From: Burkholderiaceae bacterium
GTDB taxonomy: Bacteria > Pseudomonadota > Gammaproteobacteria > Burkholderiales > Burkholderiaceae_E
DNA length: 64,000 bases
Assembly (NCBI GenBank): GCA_023954045.1
Contig: JAMLIR010000016.1
Coordinates: forward strand, 29,140 to 93,139
Reading direction: 5' to 3'
This document shows, piece after piece, positions 52,772-63,098 of this stretch. A program made the position numbers and the translations under genes. The notes beneath the pieces are model-generated. The model saw only the letters and a program-made list of their open reading frames with translations, was not told the origin of the DNA and did not search any database. Each line of letters begins with the position of its first letter. Within the stretch, counting starts at the first letter, position 1.

Positions 52772-53610
52772 CGGCCGATCTCCTCTTCCAGTTCCGGATG
52801 CTTCGCGAACAGCCTCGAAAGCAGCGCGTCGACCGCCTCGCGCGCCGGCTTGCCGGCGGCATCGACGACCTCGGCCTTGTTCGCGCGCGGCGGCGGCGCG
52901 AAGACCTTCTTCACCACGGTCGGCGAGCCCTTCAGGCCGCACCGGGCCACCTCGCCGATTCCGGCAGCCTTGTGGTCCCACTCGACGACCTCGTAGCGCG
53001 CGGCGCGGAACATCGCGTCCATGTCGGCGAAGCGGATCGTGTTCGCGCCCTCCATCATCGTCACGAGGCAGGGCAGCTTCGTCTTCATCACCTGCACGCC
53101 GCCCTCGGCGCGGCGGTGCACGACGATCTCGCGCGCCTCCGGGTCGAGCCGCTCGATCTTCGAGACGTAGGTCAGCTGCTGCAGGCCGAGGCGGCGCGCC
53201 ACGCCCGGGCCCACCTGCGCGGTGTCGCCGTCGATCGTCTGCTTGCCGCAGAACACCATGTCGACCGGACGGTCGCCGCCGATCGTGCGGATCGCCGACG
53301 ACAGCGCGTAGGACGTGGCCAGCGTGTCGGACCCGGCGAACACGCGGTCGGTGATCAGGATCGCGTCGTCGGCGCCGAACGAGATGCACTTCTTCAGCGC
53401 CTCGGCGGCCATTTTCGGTCCCATGCTGAGCACGGTGACGCGCGCGCCGAACCGGTCCTTGATGCGAAGCGCCTCTTCGAGCGAGACCAGGTCGTACGGG
53501 TTGACCACCGCCGGAACGCCCTGGCGCATGATCGTGTTCGTGACCGGGTGGACCCGTATCTGGCTCGAATCGGGCACCTGCTTGACGCAGACGACGATGT
53601 GCATGCCCAT
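52768..53610 (-). CDS. fixA: FixA, electron transfer flavoprotein beta subunit
   Basis: 280-residue ETF beta of the Fix type. Characteristic pieces: [49 protein letters not shown] (parts: [30 protein letters not shown]), [51 protein letters not shown] 53610 follows GGAG by 8 bases (53622-53619). It opens fixABCX on the minus strand, with an FNR-type box 104 bases upstream. The FixA-type variant lacks the AMP site of canonical beta subunits, as far as can be seen. Confidence 0.95.
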   Translation of the reverse strand: MGMHIVVCVKQVPDSSQIRVHPVTNTIMRQGVPAVVNPYDLVSLEEALRIKDRFGARVTVLSMGPKMAAEALKKCISFGADDAILITDRVFAGSDTLATSYALSSAIRTIGGDRPVDMVFCGKQTIDGDTAQVGPGVARRLGLQQLTYVSKIERLDPEAREIVVHRRAEGGVQVMKTKLPCLVTMMEGANTIRFADMDAMFRAARYEVVEWDHKAAGIGEVARCGLKGSPTVVKKVFAPPPRANKAEVVDAAGKPAREAVDALLSRLFAKHPELEEEIGR

Positions 53611-53707
53611 GCTGCGACTCCGGTATTTCGGTACCGTTTTACCAGTATTGGGCGGCGGGCCGCAAGGGGCGCGCGACCCCCCTCCGGGGTACCCCTTCGA
53701 GGCGGTC

Positions 53708-53721
53708 TTGATCTGGATCAA
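53708..53721. promoter_or_regulatory. FNR/Anr-type box (TTGATCTGGATCAA)
   Basis: Exact match to TTGAT-N4-ATCAA, the FNR/Anr/Dnr consensus. Located in the 240-base divergent gap between fixA (start 53610) and ettA (start 53851), 104 bases upstream of fixA. A candidate minus-strand -10 (AATACT, 53649-53644) would put the box about 77 bases upstream of the start, a class I position. Oxygen-responsive induction of fixABCX is the likely meaning. Confidence 0.75.
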
Positions 53722-53801
53722 GTGGATCGCGGCGGGCCGGCGGGCGCGCTGCCGGCCGGCCGCCGGAGCCGGTCGGGGCGCGGGCACGCCCCGACTGCGG
53801 G

Positions 53802-53807
53802 CATAAT
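53802..53807 (+). promoter_or_regulatory. -10 element (CATAAT) of ettA
   Basis: CATAAT lies 44 bases before the ettA start in the 53611-53850 gap, downstream of the FNR box; no convincing -35. The GCATAATCGG setting recurs before the DUF2189 gene at 41265-41271. Low-confidence call. Confidence 0.35.
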
Positions 53808-53850
53808 CGGGCCCGGCTTTCGCCCCCGCACCAGACCGGATTCCCCCTCA

Positions 53851-55524
<1,674 letters not shown>

Positions 55525-55826
55525 GGCCCGCGGGGCGCCGCCCCGCCCGTCGCGATCTCGCCGCGGGCCCGGGTGGTCGCGGGCGACGCGTCGCGCGCTG
55601 CGCATGTCCGCGAGCGGCCACACTGCGCGCCGTCCGTCGCATCGCGCACTGCGTTCGTCGCTTTCGCATGCAGCCCACGCCGCCACAGGCGTGAAGTGGG
55701 CTCGTGCCCCGCGCCGCCGGTCGCTCATCCGCACCGCGGCACGATTCGACGGACGAGGGGCCTTGCTCGAGCGTTCATGAGCCAGCCGGCGCAGCCGGCT
55801 GACCCAGCCAGTGCGAGGAGGTCGCC
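55525..55826. other. Non-coding gap between ettA and prkA
   Basis: 302 bases without a supportable gene. A short perfect hairpin CAGCCGGC-GCA-GCCGGCTG lies at 55783-55801, followed by GAGGAGGT (55815-55822), the ribosome site of prkA. I looked for a sigma-54 promoter (GG-N10-GC) as known for yeaG in E. coli and found none convincing. No terminator with a T-run is seen behind ettA. Confidence 0.6.
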
Positions 55827-57749
55827 ATGAACCTGTTCGATGCGTACCGCGAGTTGTACGCGAGATCGCGCGACGAGGAGATGTCGCTCGTCGAATACCT
55901 CGAACTGTGCCGCGGCGAGCCGCTCGCCTACGCCAGCGCCGCCGAGAGGATGCTCGCGGCGATCGGCGAGCCCGAGGTCGTCGACACCCGCACCGATCCG
56001 CGCCTGTCGCGGCTGTTCGCCAACCGGGTCATACGCCGCTATCCGGCGTTCCGCGAGTTCTACGGGATGGAGGACGCGATCGCGCAGATCGTCGCGTACT
56101 TCCGCCATGCGGCGCAGGGACTCGAGGAGCGCAAGCAGGTGCTGTACCTGCTCGGGCCGGTGGGCGGCGGCAAGTCGTCGATCGCCGAGCGACTGAAGAC
56201 GCTGATGGAAGTGCACCCGATCTATGCGCTGAAGGGTTCGCCGGTCAACGAGTCGCCGCTCGGGCTCTTCCACCCGGAGCGCGACGGCGCGCGGCTGGAG
56301 GCCGAGTACGGCATCCCCGCGCGCTACCTGAGCGGGATCATGAGCCCGTGGGCGATCAAGCGGCTGCGCGAGTTCGACGGCGACATCACGCAGTTCCGCG
56401 TGGTGCGCGTGCAGCCGTCGGTGCTGCGCCAGGTTTCGATCGCCAAGACCGAGCCAGGCGACGAGAACAACCAGGACATCTCGTCGCTGGTCGGCAAGGT
56501 CGACATCCGCAAGCTCGAGTCGCTGTCGCAGGACGACCCGGACGCCTACAGCTACTCGGGCGGGCTGTGCCTGGCGAACCAGGGGCTGCTCGAGTTCGTC
56601 GAGATGTTCAAGGCGCCGATCAAGATGCTGCACCCGCTGCTGACCGCGACGCAGGAAGGCAACTACAAGGGCACCGAGGGTTTCTCGGCGATCCCGTTCC
56701 AGGGCCTGATCCTCGCCCACTCGAACGAGAGCGAGTGGCAGGCGTTCCGCAACAACCGCAACAACGAGGCCTTCCTCGACCGGATCTACATCGTCAAGGT
56801 GCCCTACTGCCTTCAGGTGTCCGAGGAGGTTCGCATCTATCGCAAGCTGCTCGCCGGCAGCTCGCTCGCGTTGTCGCCGTGCGCCCCCGGCACGCTCGAG
56901 ATGATGGCGCAGTTCGCGGTGCTCACGCGCCTGAAGGAACCCGAGAACTCGAGCATCTACGCCAAGCTGCGCGTCTACGACGGCGAGAACCTGAAGGACG
57001 TCGAGCCGAACGCGAAGTCGATGCAGGAGTACCGCGACTACGCCGGGATCGACGAGGGCATGAGCGGGCTGTCGACGCGCTTCGCGTTCAAGGTGCTGTC
57101 GGCGGTGTTCAACTACGACCAGGTCGAGGTGGCCGCCAACCCGGTGCACCTGATGTACGTGCTCGAGCAGCGGCTGGTTCGCGAGGGGCTGCCCGAGGAG
57201 GCCCAGCGCCGCTGGCTCGACTTCATCAAGAGCTGGCTGGCGCCGCGCTACGCCGAGTTCATCGGCAAGGAGATCCAGACCGCGTACCTGGAGTCGTACT
57301 CCGAGTACGGCCAGAACATCTTCGACCGCTACGTGACCTTCGCCGACTACTGGATCCAGGACGAGGACTACCGCGACCCCGAGACCGGCGAGAGCTTCGA
57401 CCGCGCGCAGCTGAACGCCGAGCTCGAGAAGATCGAAAAGCCGGCCGGCATCGCGAATCCGAAGGATTTCCGCAACGAGATCGTCAACTTCGTGCTTCGG
57501 GCGCGCGCCGCGCACGGCGGGAAGAATCCGTCCTGGACCAGCTACGAGAAGCTGCGCGAGGTGATCGAGAAGAAGATGTTCTCGAACACCGAGGAATTGC
57601 TGCCGGTGGTGTCGTTCAACGCGAAGGCCTCGGCCGAGGACCGGCGCAAGCACGACAGCTTCGTCGAGCGGATGGTCGCGAAGGGCTACACCGAGAAGCA
57701 GGTGCGGCTGCTCTGCGAGTGGTACCTGCGCGTGCGCAAGTCCCAGTAG
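55827..57749 (+). CDS. prkA: PrkA serine protein kinase (YeaG family)
   Basis: 640-residue protein with an N-terminal AAA+ PrkA domain (Walker A GPVGGGKSS at about 110-118; later LSGIMSPWAIKRLREFDGD) and a C-terminal kinase-like PrkA domain (about 400-640). Typical pieces: PVNESPLGLF, NQGLLEFVEMFKAPIKMLHPLLTATQEGNYKGTE (core FVEMFKAPIKMLHPLL), AHSNESEWQAFRNNRNNEAFLDRIYIVKVPYCL (core NNEAFLDRIYIVKVPY). Strong ribosome site. Known homologues are needed under nitrogen or stationary-phase stress; in Bacillus it affects sporulation. Followed 10 bases later by its usual partner yeaH. Confidence 0.96.
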   Translation: MNLFDAYRELYARSRDEEMSLVEYLELCRGEPLAYASAAERMLAAIGEPEVVDTRTDPRLSRLFANRVIRRYPAFREFYGMEDAIAQIVAYFRHAAQGLEERKQVLYLLGPVGGGKSSIAERLKTLMEVHPIYALKGSPVNESPLGLFHPERDGARLEAEYGIPARYLSGIMSPWAIKRLREFDGDITQFRVVRVQPSVLRQVSIAKTEPGDENNQDISSLVGKVDIRKLESLSQDDPDAYSYSGGLCLANQGLLEFVEMFKAPIKMLHPLLTATQEGNYKGTEGFSAIPFQGLILAHSNESEWQAFRNNRNNEAFLDRIYIVKVPYCLQVSEEVRIYRKLLAGSSLALSPCAPGTLEMMAQFAVLTRLKEPENSSIYAKLRVYDGENLKDVEPNAKSMQEYRDYAGIDEGMSGLSTRFAFKVLSAVFNYDQVEVAANPVHLMYVLEQRLVREGLPEEAQRRWLDFIKSWLAPRYAEFIGKEIQTAYLESYSEYGQNIFDRYVTFADYWIQDEDYRDPETGESFDRAQLNAELEKIEKPAGIANPKDFRNEIVNFVLRARAAHGGKNPSWTSYEKLREVIEKKMFSNTEELLPVVSFNAKASAEDRRKHDSFVERMVAKGYTEKQVRLLCEWYLRVRKSQ

Positions 57750-57759
57750 GAGCCGGGTC

Positions 57760-59049
57760 GTGTCGGTGATCATCGATCGCAGGCCGAACGACCGCAGCGG
57801 CAGCGCGGTCAACCGCGAGCGCTTCATGCGCCGCTACCGGGCACAGATCCGCAAGGCGGTGGCCGACATGGTCGCCGACCGGTCGATCCGCGACATGGAG
57901 CGCGGCGGCACGGTCGGCATCCCGGTGCGCGACCTGTCCGAGCCCAGCTTCCGGCACGGGCACGGCGGCGACCGCGAGTACGTCCATCCGGGAAACCGGG
58001 ACTTCCAGCCCGGCGACCGCCTGCCGCGCCCTTCCGGCGGAGACGGCGGCGGAAACGGCGACGAGGGCGGCTCGGGTGACGGCGTGGACGAGTTCTCGTT
58101 CACGCTGTCGCGTGAGGAGTTCATGCAGATCTTCTTCGACGACCTGGAGCTGCCGCGGCTCGCGCGCACCGCCCTCGGCGAGATCCGCGAGCACCGGCCG
58201 CAGCGCGCCGGCTACGCGAGGCACGGCACGCCGGCGAACCTCGCGGTCGCCCGGTCGCTGCGCAACGCGCTCGGCCGCCGCCTGGCGCTCACCGCCGGCG
58301 CGCGCCGCGAGCTGGCCCGTGCCGCCGGGTCGACCGACGGCGGCGAACCCGGCGAAGCCGGCGAACCCGGCGACACCGCGGCAGCCGACGCGGCCGCGCG
58401 CATCGCGCTGCTCGAGCGCCGGATCGCGCGCGTGCCGTTCCTCGAGGAGATCGACCTGCGCTACCGGCACCGCACGATGGTCGCGCAACCGGTCGCGCGC
58501 GCCGTGATGTTCTGCCTGATGGACGTGTCGGCATCGATGGACCAGCACAAGAAGGATCTCGCCAAGCGCTTCTTCGCGCTGCTGCACCTGTTCCTCGCGC
58601 GCAAGTACGAGCACGTCGACGTCGTGTTCATCCGTCACACCGACGACGCCGAGGAGGTCGACGAGGAGCACTTCTTCCACGACCGCAAGACCGGGGGCAC
58701 CGTCGTGATGTCGGCGCTCGCGCTGATGAACCGGATCGTCGGCGAGCGCTACGCGCAGGGCGGCTGGAACGTCTACGGCGCGCAGGCCTCCGACGGCGAC
58801 GCGTTCGGCGCCGACCCCGAGAAGAGCCGCGGCTTCCTCGAGTCGACGCTGCTGCCGCGCGTGCGCCACTTCGCCTACATCGAGGTGTCGGACGAGGACG
58901 CAGGCGTGACGACGCTGTCGGCCGCCTATCGGCGGATCGAGGCGCCCCGGTTCGCGATGCGCGAGGTCCGCGAGGCCCGCGACATCTGGCCGGTGTTCCG
59001 CGGCCTGTTCCGGCGCGCGCCCGACGGCGCCGCGACCGCGCGCGCCTGA
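57760..59049 (+). CDS. yeaH: YeaH/YhbH family protein (DUF444, VWA-like)
   Basis: 429-residue partner of PrkA. N-terminal VIIDRRPNDRSGSAVNRERFMRRYR is the family hallmark; HGGDREYVHPGNRDFQPGDRLPRP follows, then a Gly/Asp-rich linker (about 88-107), and a VWA-like region with MFCLMDVSASMDQHKKDLAKRFF (MIDAS DVSAS) and VDVVFIRHTDDAEEVDEE. A Gly-Glu-Ala-Pro repeat (GGEPGEAGEPGD) lies at about 194-205. GTG 57760 follows AGGAGCC. Works with PrkA and SpoVR in stress adaptation. Confidence 0.94.
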   Translation: MSVIIDRRPNDRSGSAVNRERFMRRYRAQIRKAVADMVADRSIRDMERGGTVGIPVRDLSEPSFRHGHGGDREYVHPGNRDFQPGDRLPRPSGGDGGGNGDEGGSGDGVDEFSFTLSREEFMQIFFDDLELPRLARTALGEIREHRPQRAGYARHGTPANLAVARSLRNALGRRLALTAGARRELARAAGSTDGGEPGEAGEPGDTAAADAAARIALLERRIARVPFLEEIDLRYRHRTMVAQPVARAVMFCLMDVSASMDQHKKDLAKRFFALLHLFLARKYEHVDVVFIRHTDDAEEVDEEHFFHDRKTGGTVVMSALALMNRIVGERYAQGGWNVYGAQASDGDAFGADPEKSRGFLESTLLPRVRHFAYIEVSDEDAGVTTLSAAYRRIEAPRFAMREVREARDIWPVFRGLFRRAPDGAATARA

Positions 59050-59065
59050 GCCGGGCGGAGGCACC

Positions 59066-60565
59066 GTGCCTGCCCCGATCTCGTCAGGCGCCGAGTGGAG
59101 CTTCGAGCTGCTCGAGCGCTACGACGCGGCGATCGGGCGGATCGCGCGCGACGAGTTCGGGCTGGACTGCTACGCCAACCAGATCGAGGTGATCGACAGC
59201 CGGCAGATGCTCGACGCCTACGCGACGACGGGCCTGCCGGTGGGCTACCCGCACTGGAGCTTCGGCAAGTCGTTCATCGCCCACGAGCACGCCTACCGGA
59301 AGGGCGCGCGCGGGCTCGCCTACGAGATCGTCATCAACTCGGATCCCTGCATCGCCTACCTGATGGAGGAGAACCCGATGCCGCTGCAGGCGCTGGTGAT
59401 CGCCCACGCGTGCTACGGCCACAACTCGTTCTTCAAGGGCAACTACCTGTTCCGCCAGTGGACGGCCGCCGACGCGATCGTCGACTACATGGTGTTCGCG
59501 CGGCACTACGTGACGCAGTGCGAGGAGCGCCACGGCGCGGCCGCGGTCGAGGAGGTGCTCGACGCGTGCCACGCGCTGATGGACCACGGCGTGGACCGCT
59601 ACCGCCATCCGAAGCCGCTCTCGGCCGAGGCCGAGCGCGCCCGGGCGCGCGCGCGCGAGGCCTGGTCGCGCGAGCGGCACGACGAGCTGTGGCGCACCGT
59701 CCCGGCCCGCGCCGCCGCGACGGCTGCCGGCGACGCCCGCGACGGCGGCCCCGCCGGCGAGCCGCAGGAGAACCTGCTCTACTTCGTCGAGAAGCACTCG
59801 CCCAGGCTCGCGCCCTGGGAGCGCGAGCTGGTGCGCATCGTTCGCAAGGTGGCCCAGTACTTCTACCCGCAGGGCCTCACCAGGGTGATGAACGAGGGCT
59901 GGGCGACGTTCTGGCACTACACGCTGCTCAACCGCCTCTACGACCACGGGCTCGTCGACGACGGGTTCATGATCGAGTGCCTGGAATCGCACACCAGTGT
60001 GATCGCGCAGCGCGGCTTCGACGAGCCGGGGTACGCCGGCTGCAATCCGTACGCGCTGGGCTTCGCGATGTTCTCCGACCTGCGCCGGATCTGCGAGCGG
60101 CCCACCGACGAGGACCGTCGCTGGTTCCCGGAGATCGCGGGAGGCGACTGGGGCAAGGTGCTCGACTTCGCGATGCGCAACTTCAAGGACGAGTCGTTCA
60201 TCGCGCAGTTCCTCTCGCCGCGGCTGATCCGCGAATTGCGGCTGTTCGCGATCGCCGACCACGAGGGCGAGCCGACGCTGCAGGTCGACTGCATCCACAA
60301 CGACGCCGGCTACCGGCGGGTGCGCAAGCTGCTCGCCGCGCACTTCGACCGGGACGCGCGCCTGCCCGACATCCAGGCGGTGCGCTACGAGCGCGACGGC
60401 GACCGCAGCCTGACGCTGCGCCACGCGATGCACCGCAGCCGCCCGCTCGACGACGACGCCGGGCGCGTGCTGGCGCACCTCCACCGGCTCTGGGGGTTCC
60501 CGGTGCGGCTGGAGACGGTCGACGCCGACGGCGCGCCCTGCGCCGAAGCGCTGGTCGTCGGCTAG
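59066..60565 (+). CDS. spoVR: SpoVR family protein (YcgB)
   Basis: 499-residue SpoVR-like protein. Family pieces: YDAAIGRIARDEFGLDCYANQIEVI, TTGLPVGYPHWSFGKSF, YEIVINSDPCIAYLMEENPMPLQALVIAHACYGHNSFFKGNYLF (core VIAHACYGHNSFFKGNY), KVAQYFYPQGLTRVMNEGWATFWHYTLLN (core MNEGWATFWHY), GCNPYALGFAMFSDL. GTG 59066 gives MPAPISSGAEWSFELLE; a GGAG lies upstream (59057-59060). Third gene of the prkA-yeaH-spoVR cluster, a conserved stress/sporulation-associated set. Biochemical function unknown; the repeated His residues hint at metal binding. Confidence 0.95.
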   Translation: MPAPISSGAEWSFELLERYDAAIGRIARDEFGLDCYANQIEVIDSRQMLDAYATTGLPVGYPHWSFGKSFIAHEHAYRKGARGLAYEIVINSDPCIAYLMEENPMPLQALVIAHACYGHNSFFKGNYLFRQWTAADAIVDYMVFARHYVTQCEERHGAAAVEEVLDACHALMDHGVDRYRHPKPLSAEAERARARAREAWSRERHDELWRTVPARAAATAAGDARDGGPAGEPQENLLYFVEKHSPRLAPWERELVRIVRKVAQYFYPQGLTRVMNEGWATFWHYTLLNRLYDHGLVDDGFMIECLESHTSVIAQRGFDEPGYAGCNPYALGFAMFSDLRRICERPTDEDRRWFPEIAGGDWGKVLDFAMRNFKDESFIAQFLSPRLIRELRLFAIADHEGEPTLQVDCIHNDAGYRRVRKLLAAHFDRDARLPDIQAVRYERDGDRSLTLRHAMHRSRPLDDDAGRVLAHLHRLWGFPVRLETVDADGAPCAEALVVG

Positions 60566-60662
60566 GGCCGGCTCCCACTGCGGTCGTCCCCGCGCCGGGG
60601 CCGGCCGAGGTCCGGCGGCGCAAAGCGGTATCCTCGCGATCGAGGCGCAGGCCGCGGATTTC

Positions 60663-61322
60663 ATGAGAGTGCTTCTCGTCGAGGACGACCGGATGATCGG
60701 GCAGGCGGTGCAGACCGCGCTGCGGCAGGACGGTTACGCGGTCGATTGGGTGCGCGACGCGGAAACCGCCGACACGGCGCTCAGCACCGCGGATTTCGAC
60801 CTGGTGCTGCTCGACCTGGGGCTGCCCGATGGCGACGGGTTGCAGTGGCTGGGAACGCTGCGTGCCGCCGGCTGCCGGACCCCGGTGCTGATTCTCTCCG
60901 CCCGCGACCGGCTCGACGAGCGGGTGCAGGGGCTCGACAGCGGGGCGGACGACTACCTGGTCAAGCCCTTCGAGGCCGAGGAGCTGCTGGCACGGATCCG
61001 CGCGCTGCTGCGCCGCGGGAGCGGCGGGGCGCAACCGCTGATCGAGGCCGGTGCGCTCAGCTATGACCCGGAAACGCAGCAGTTCCATCTCGATGACCTG
61101 CCCCTCGGCCTCTCCCCCCAGGAGCGCAGCCTGCTTGCCGTGCTGATCCGCGCCGCCGGCAGGACGGTCAGCCGCGAGCGCCTGCTGCTGCAGCTCTATG
61201 GCCTCGGCGAGGGCGTCGACTCCAACACGCTGGAGGTGCGCATCCACGGCCTGCGCCGCCAGCTCGGCAAGGAGCGCATCGAGACCGTGCGCGGCCTCGG
61301 CTACCGGCTGGTGCCGTTGTGA
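60663..61322 (+). CDS. OmpR/QseB-like response regulator
   Basis: 219-residue two-component regulator. Receiver domain 1-115 with acidic pair EDD, phospho-acceptor Asp51 in LVLLDLGLPDGDG, Ser/Thr switch in LILSARDR and Lys in YLVKPFEAEEL; winged-helix DNA-binding domain about 125-218 with SPQERSLLAVLIRAAGRTVSRERL, NTLEVRIHGLRRQLG and IETVRGLGYRLV. Closest style is QseB/PmrA. Stop overlaps the kinase start (GTGA). Serine codons are AGC or TCC only (none TCG), unlike the genes just upstream, suggesting a distinct origin. Confidence 0.93.
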   Translation: MRVLLVEDDRMIGQAVQTALRQDGYAVDWVRDAETADTALSTADFDLVLLDLGLPDGDGLQWLGTLRAAGCRTPVLILSARDRLDERVQGLDSGADDYLVKPFEAEELLARIRALLRRGSGGAQPLIEAGALSYDPETQQFHLDDLPLGLSPQERSLLAVLIRAAGRTVSRERLLLQLYGLGEGVDSNTLEVRIHGLRRQLGKERIETVRGLGYRLVPL

Positions 61323-62626
61323 AGCTCAGGCTGACCTGGGTGGCGGCGCTGCTTGCGCTGACGATGGTGGCCAGTGCGGTGACCGGGGTGGTGGCCACCT
61401 ACCGCCAGGCGGGCGAGGAATTGCGCGAGGTGCTGGAGGACGACCTCGAGAACCAGTGCCGGCTGTTGCTGCGCCTGCTCTCCGCCCCGCAGGCCCGGCA
61501 ACCGGCGCAGGCGCTCGAGCAACTGCTGCGCAGCGCCTTCCCCGACGACGAGGAGGAGACGCTGTGGGTCAACCTCTACGACGCCGGCACCCGCAGCCTG
61601 CTCGGCAGCAACCTGCGCCACGCGCTGCCGCTGCAGGACATCGCTGCCGACGAGCTGCGGCTGTCCTTCGATGGCCACTCGTGGCATGGCTGCCAGCGCC
61701 GCGGGGGCGGGCTGGTGGTCCAGCTGCTGCGCCGTTCCGACCGCTATGCCGAGGTGGGCGGGGAGATCCTCGAAGACATCATGCTGCCGGTGCTGGCGGG
61801 CAGCGCCATCAACCTCGGGCTGCTGGCGGTGCTGATCGGCCTCTCGCTGTGGCCGCTGGCGGGGCTGGTGCGCGAGCTGGGCACCCGCCACGCCGACTCG
61901 CTGGCCCCGCTGAAGAAGGGCGGCATGACCGTCGAGATCGGCACCCTGCGCGAGGCGCTCAACCGCATGATGGCCAATGTCGACTCGGCCCTGCAGCGCG
62001 AGCGCCACTTCGCCAGCGACGTGGCGCACGAGCTGCGCACGCCGCTGACGACGCTCAAGCTCGAGCTGGCGAGCACGCATCCCGACCAGCAGGTGCTGAA
62101 GGCCGAGGTGGACCGGCTGGCGGGGCTGGTGGGACAGCTGCTGATCCTCGCCAGGCTCGAGCAGGGACGCTGGCACGAAGCCTTCTCGACGGTCGATCTC
62201 GAGGCACTGTGCCTGCGCGGCATCGCGCGCTTCGAGGCACGCATGCGGCAGGCGGGCATGGTGTTGCAGGCCGGGCTCGAGCCGGTCGCCGTCGAGGGTG
62301 AGGCTACCTTGCTGCAGGCACTGCTCGACAACCTGCTCAACAACCTGCTCGCACACTGTCCGCCGGGCACGCAGGCGCTGTTGCGGCTGCGACGGGAAGC
62401 AGGCCAGGTGGTGCTCGAGCTCATCGATACCGGCCCCGGCCTGTCCGCCAGCCAGCGCCAGCAGATGGGCCACGACTTCACCCGCTTCGACAACCGCGGG
62501 CCCGGACTGGGGCTCGGCCTCGCCATCTGCCAGCGCATCGCCCGTGCCCACGGTGCCAGCCTCTCCTTCCTGGCACGCGAAGACGGGCAGCCGGGGCTGC
62601 GGGTGCGGCTCGTATTCCCCCGCTAA
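61319..62626 (+). CDS. Sensor histidine kinase (QseC-like)
   Basis: 435-residue membrane sensor kinase. First membrane helix 7-27, periplasmic sensor domain about 30-150 (DDLENQCRLLLRLLSAPQA...), second helix about 160-180, then dimerisation domain with His237 in SDVAHELRTPLTTLKLEL and ATPase with N-box LLQALLDNLLNNLLAH, G1 DTGPGLS and G2 GPGLGLGLAI. The periplasmic part contains one Cys and many acidic residues but is unclassified. GTG start overlaps the regulator stop. Context with a YgiW-like protein supports a QseBC-type system; signal unknown. Confidence 0.92.
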   Translation: MKLRLTWVAALLALTMVASAVTGVVATYRQAGEELREVLEDDLENQCRLLLRLLSAPQARQPAQALEQLLRSAFPDDEEETLWVNLYDAGTRSLLGSNLRHALPLQDIAADELRLSFDGHSWHGCQRRGGGLVVQLLRRSDRYAEVGGEILEDIMLPVLAGSAINLGLLAVLIGLSLWPLAGLVRELGTRHADSLAPLKKGGMTVEIGTLREALNRMMANVDSALQRERHFASDVAHELRTPLTTLKLELASTHPDQQVLKAEVDRLAGLVGQLLILARLEQGRWHEAFSTVDLEALCLRGIARFEARMRQAGMVLQAGLEPVAVEGEATLLQALLDNLLNNLLAHCPPGTQALLRLRREAGQVVLELIDTGPGLSASQRQQMGHDFTRFDNRGPGLGLGLAICQRIARAHGASLSFLAREDGQPGLRVRLVFPR

Positions 62627-62692
62627 GGTACTTGTAATGTGCCTGCCGCTACCTTGCCAGCACTGCCTTCACACACCACATGGAGAGATGCC

Positions 62693-63052
62693 ATGAAGAA
62701 ACTCCTGACCATCACCAGCCTTGCGCTGTGTGCACTGGGCGCCACCGCCGCCGAGCCGGCCGGCGGCTTCAAGGGCCCCGACAACCTGCGCCTGGTGACG
62801 GCGGCGGAAGCCAGCCAGCTTGCCGATGACACCGCGGTCAAGCTGCAGGGCTTCATCGTCAGGGCGCTGGGCGACGAGAAGTACGAGTTCAGGGACGACT
62901 CCGGCACCATCACCGTCGAGATCGACCAGGAAGACTGGGGCGGGGTGACGGCCACGCCGGATGCCAGGGTGGAGCTGCGCGGCGAGATCGATCGCGACCG
63001 CTACCCCGCCAGGGTGGAGGTCGATGTCGACAGCGTCCGCCTGCTGCCCTGA
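62693..63052 (+). CDS. YgiW/YdeI-family periplasmic OB-fold stress protein
   Basis: 119-residue exported protein of the NirD/YgiW/YdeI (BOF) family. Signal peptide about 19 residues (KKLLTITSLALCALGATA), then the OB-fold domain: AASQLADDTAVKLQGFIVRALGDEKYEFRDDSGTITVEIDQEDWGG (core KLQGFIVRALGDEKYEFRDDSG) and ARVELRGEIDRDR, VEVDVDSVRLL. GGAGAG at 62682-62687. In E. coli ygiW adjoins qseBC, matching the gene order here; roles in peroxide, cadmium and antimicrobial peptide stress are known for relatives. A strong hairpin follows. Confidence 0.88.
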   Translation: MKKLLTITSLALCALGATAAEPAGGFKGPDNLRLVTAAEASQLADDTAVKLQGFIVRALGDEKYEFRDDSGTITVEIDQEDWGGVTATPDARVELRGEIDRDRYPARVEVDVDSVRLLP

Positions 63053-63062
63053 GCGGCGCATG

Positions 63063-63098
63063 CGCGGCTGATGGCCTGCCGGCCGGCCATCAGCCGCG
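63063..63098. terminator. 14-bp hairpin between convergent genes (possible bidirectional terminator)
   Basis: CGCGGCTGATGGCC (63063-63076), 8-base loop, GGCCATCAGCCGCG (63085-63098): a perfect 14-bp stem between the YgiW-like gene (ends 63052) and the minus-strand acyl-CoA dehydrogenase (stop 63090-63092, within the stem). No T-run on either side; its convergent position favours a termination or mRNA-end role. Confidence 0.55.

Noticed and set aside
50069-53610. Evidence of nitrogen fixation
   Set aside because: fixABCX homologues also occur in non-diazotrophs (e.g. carnitine metabolism), and no nif gene is present in the window.
55525-55826. Sigma-54 promoter upstream of prkA
   Set aside because: GGCACG is present near 55738, but the -12 GC element at the right spacing (TTGC) is missing.
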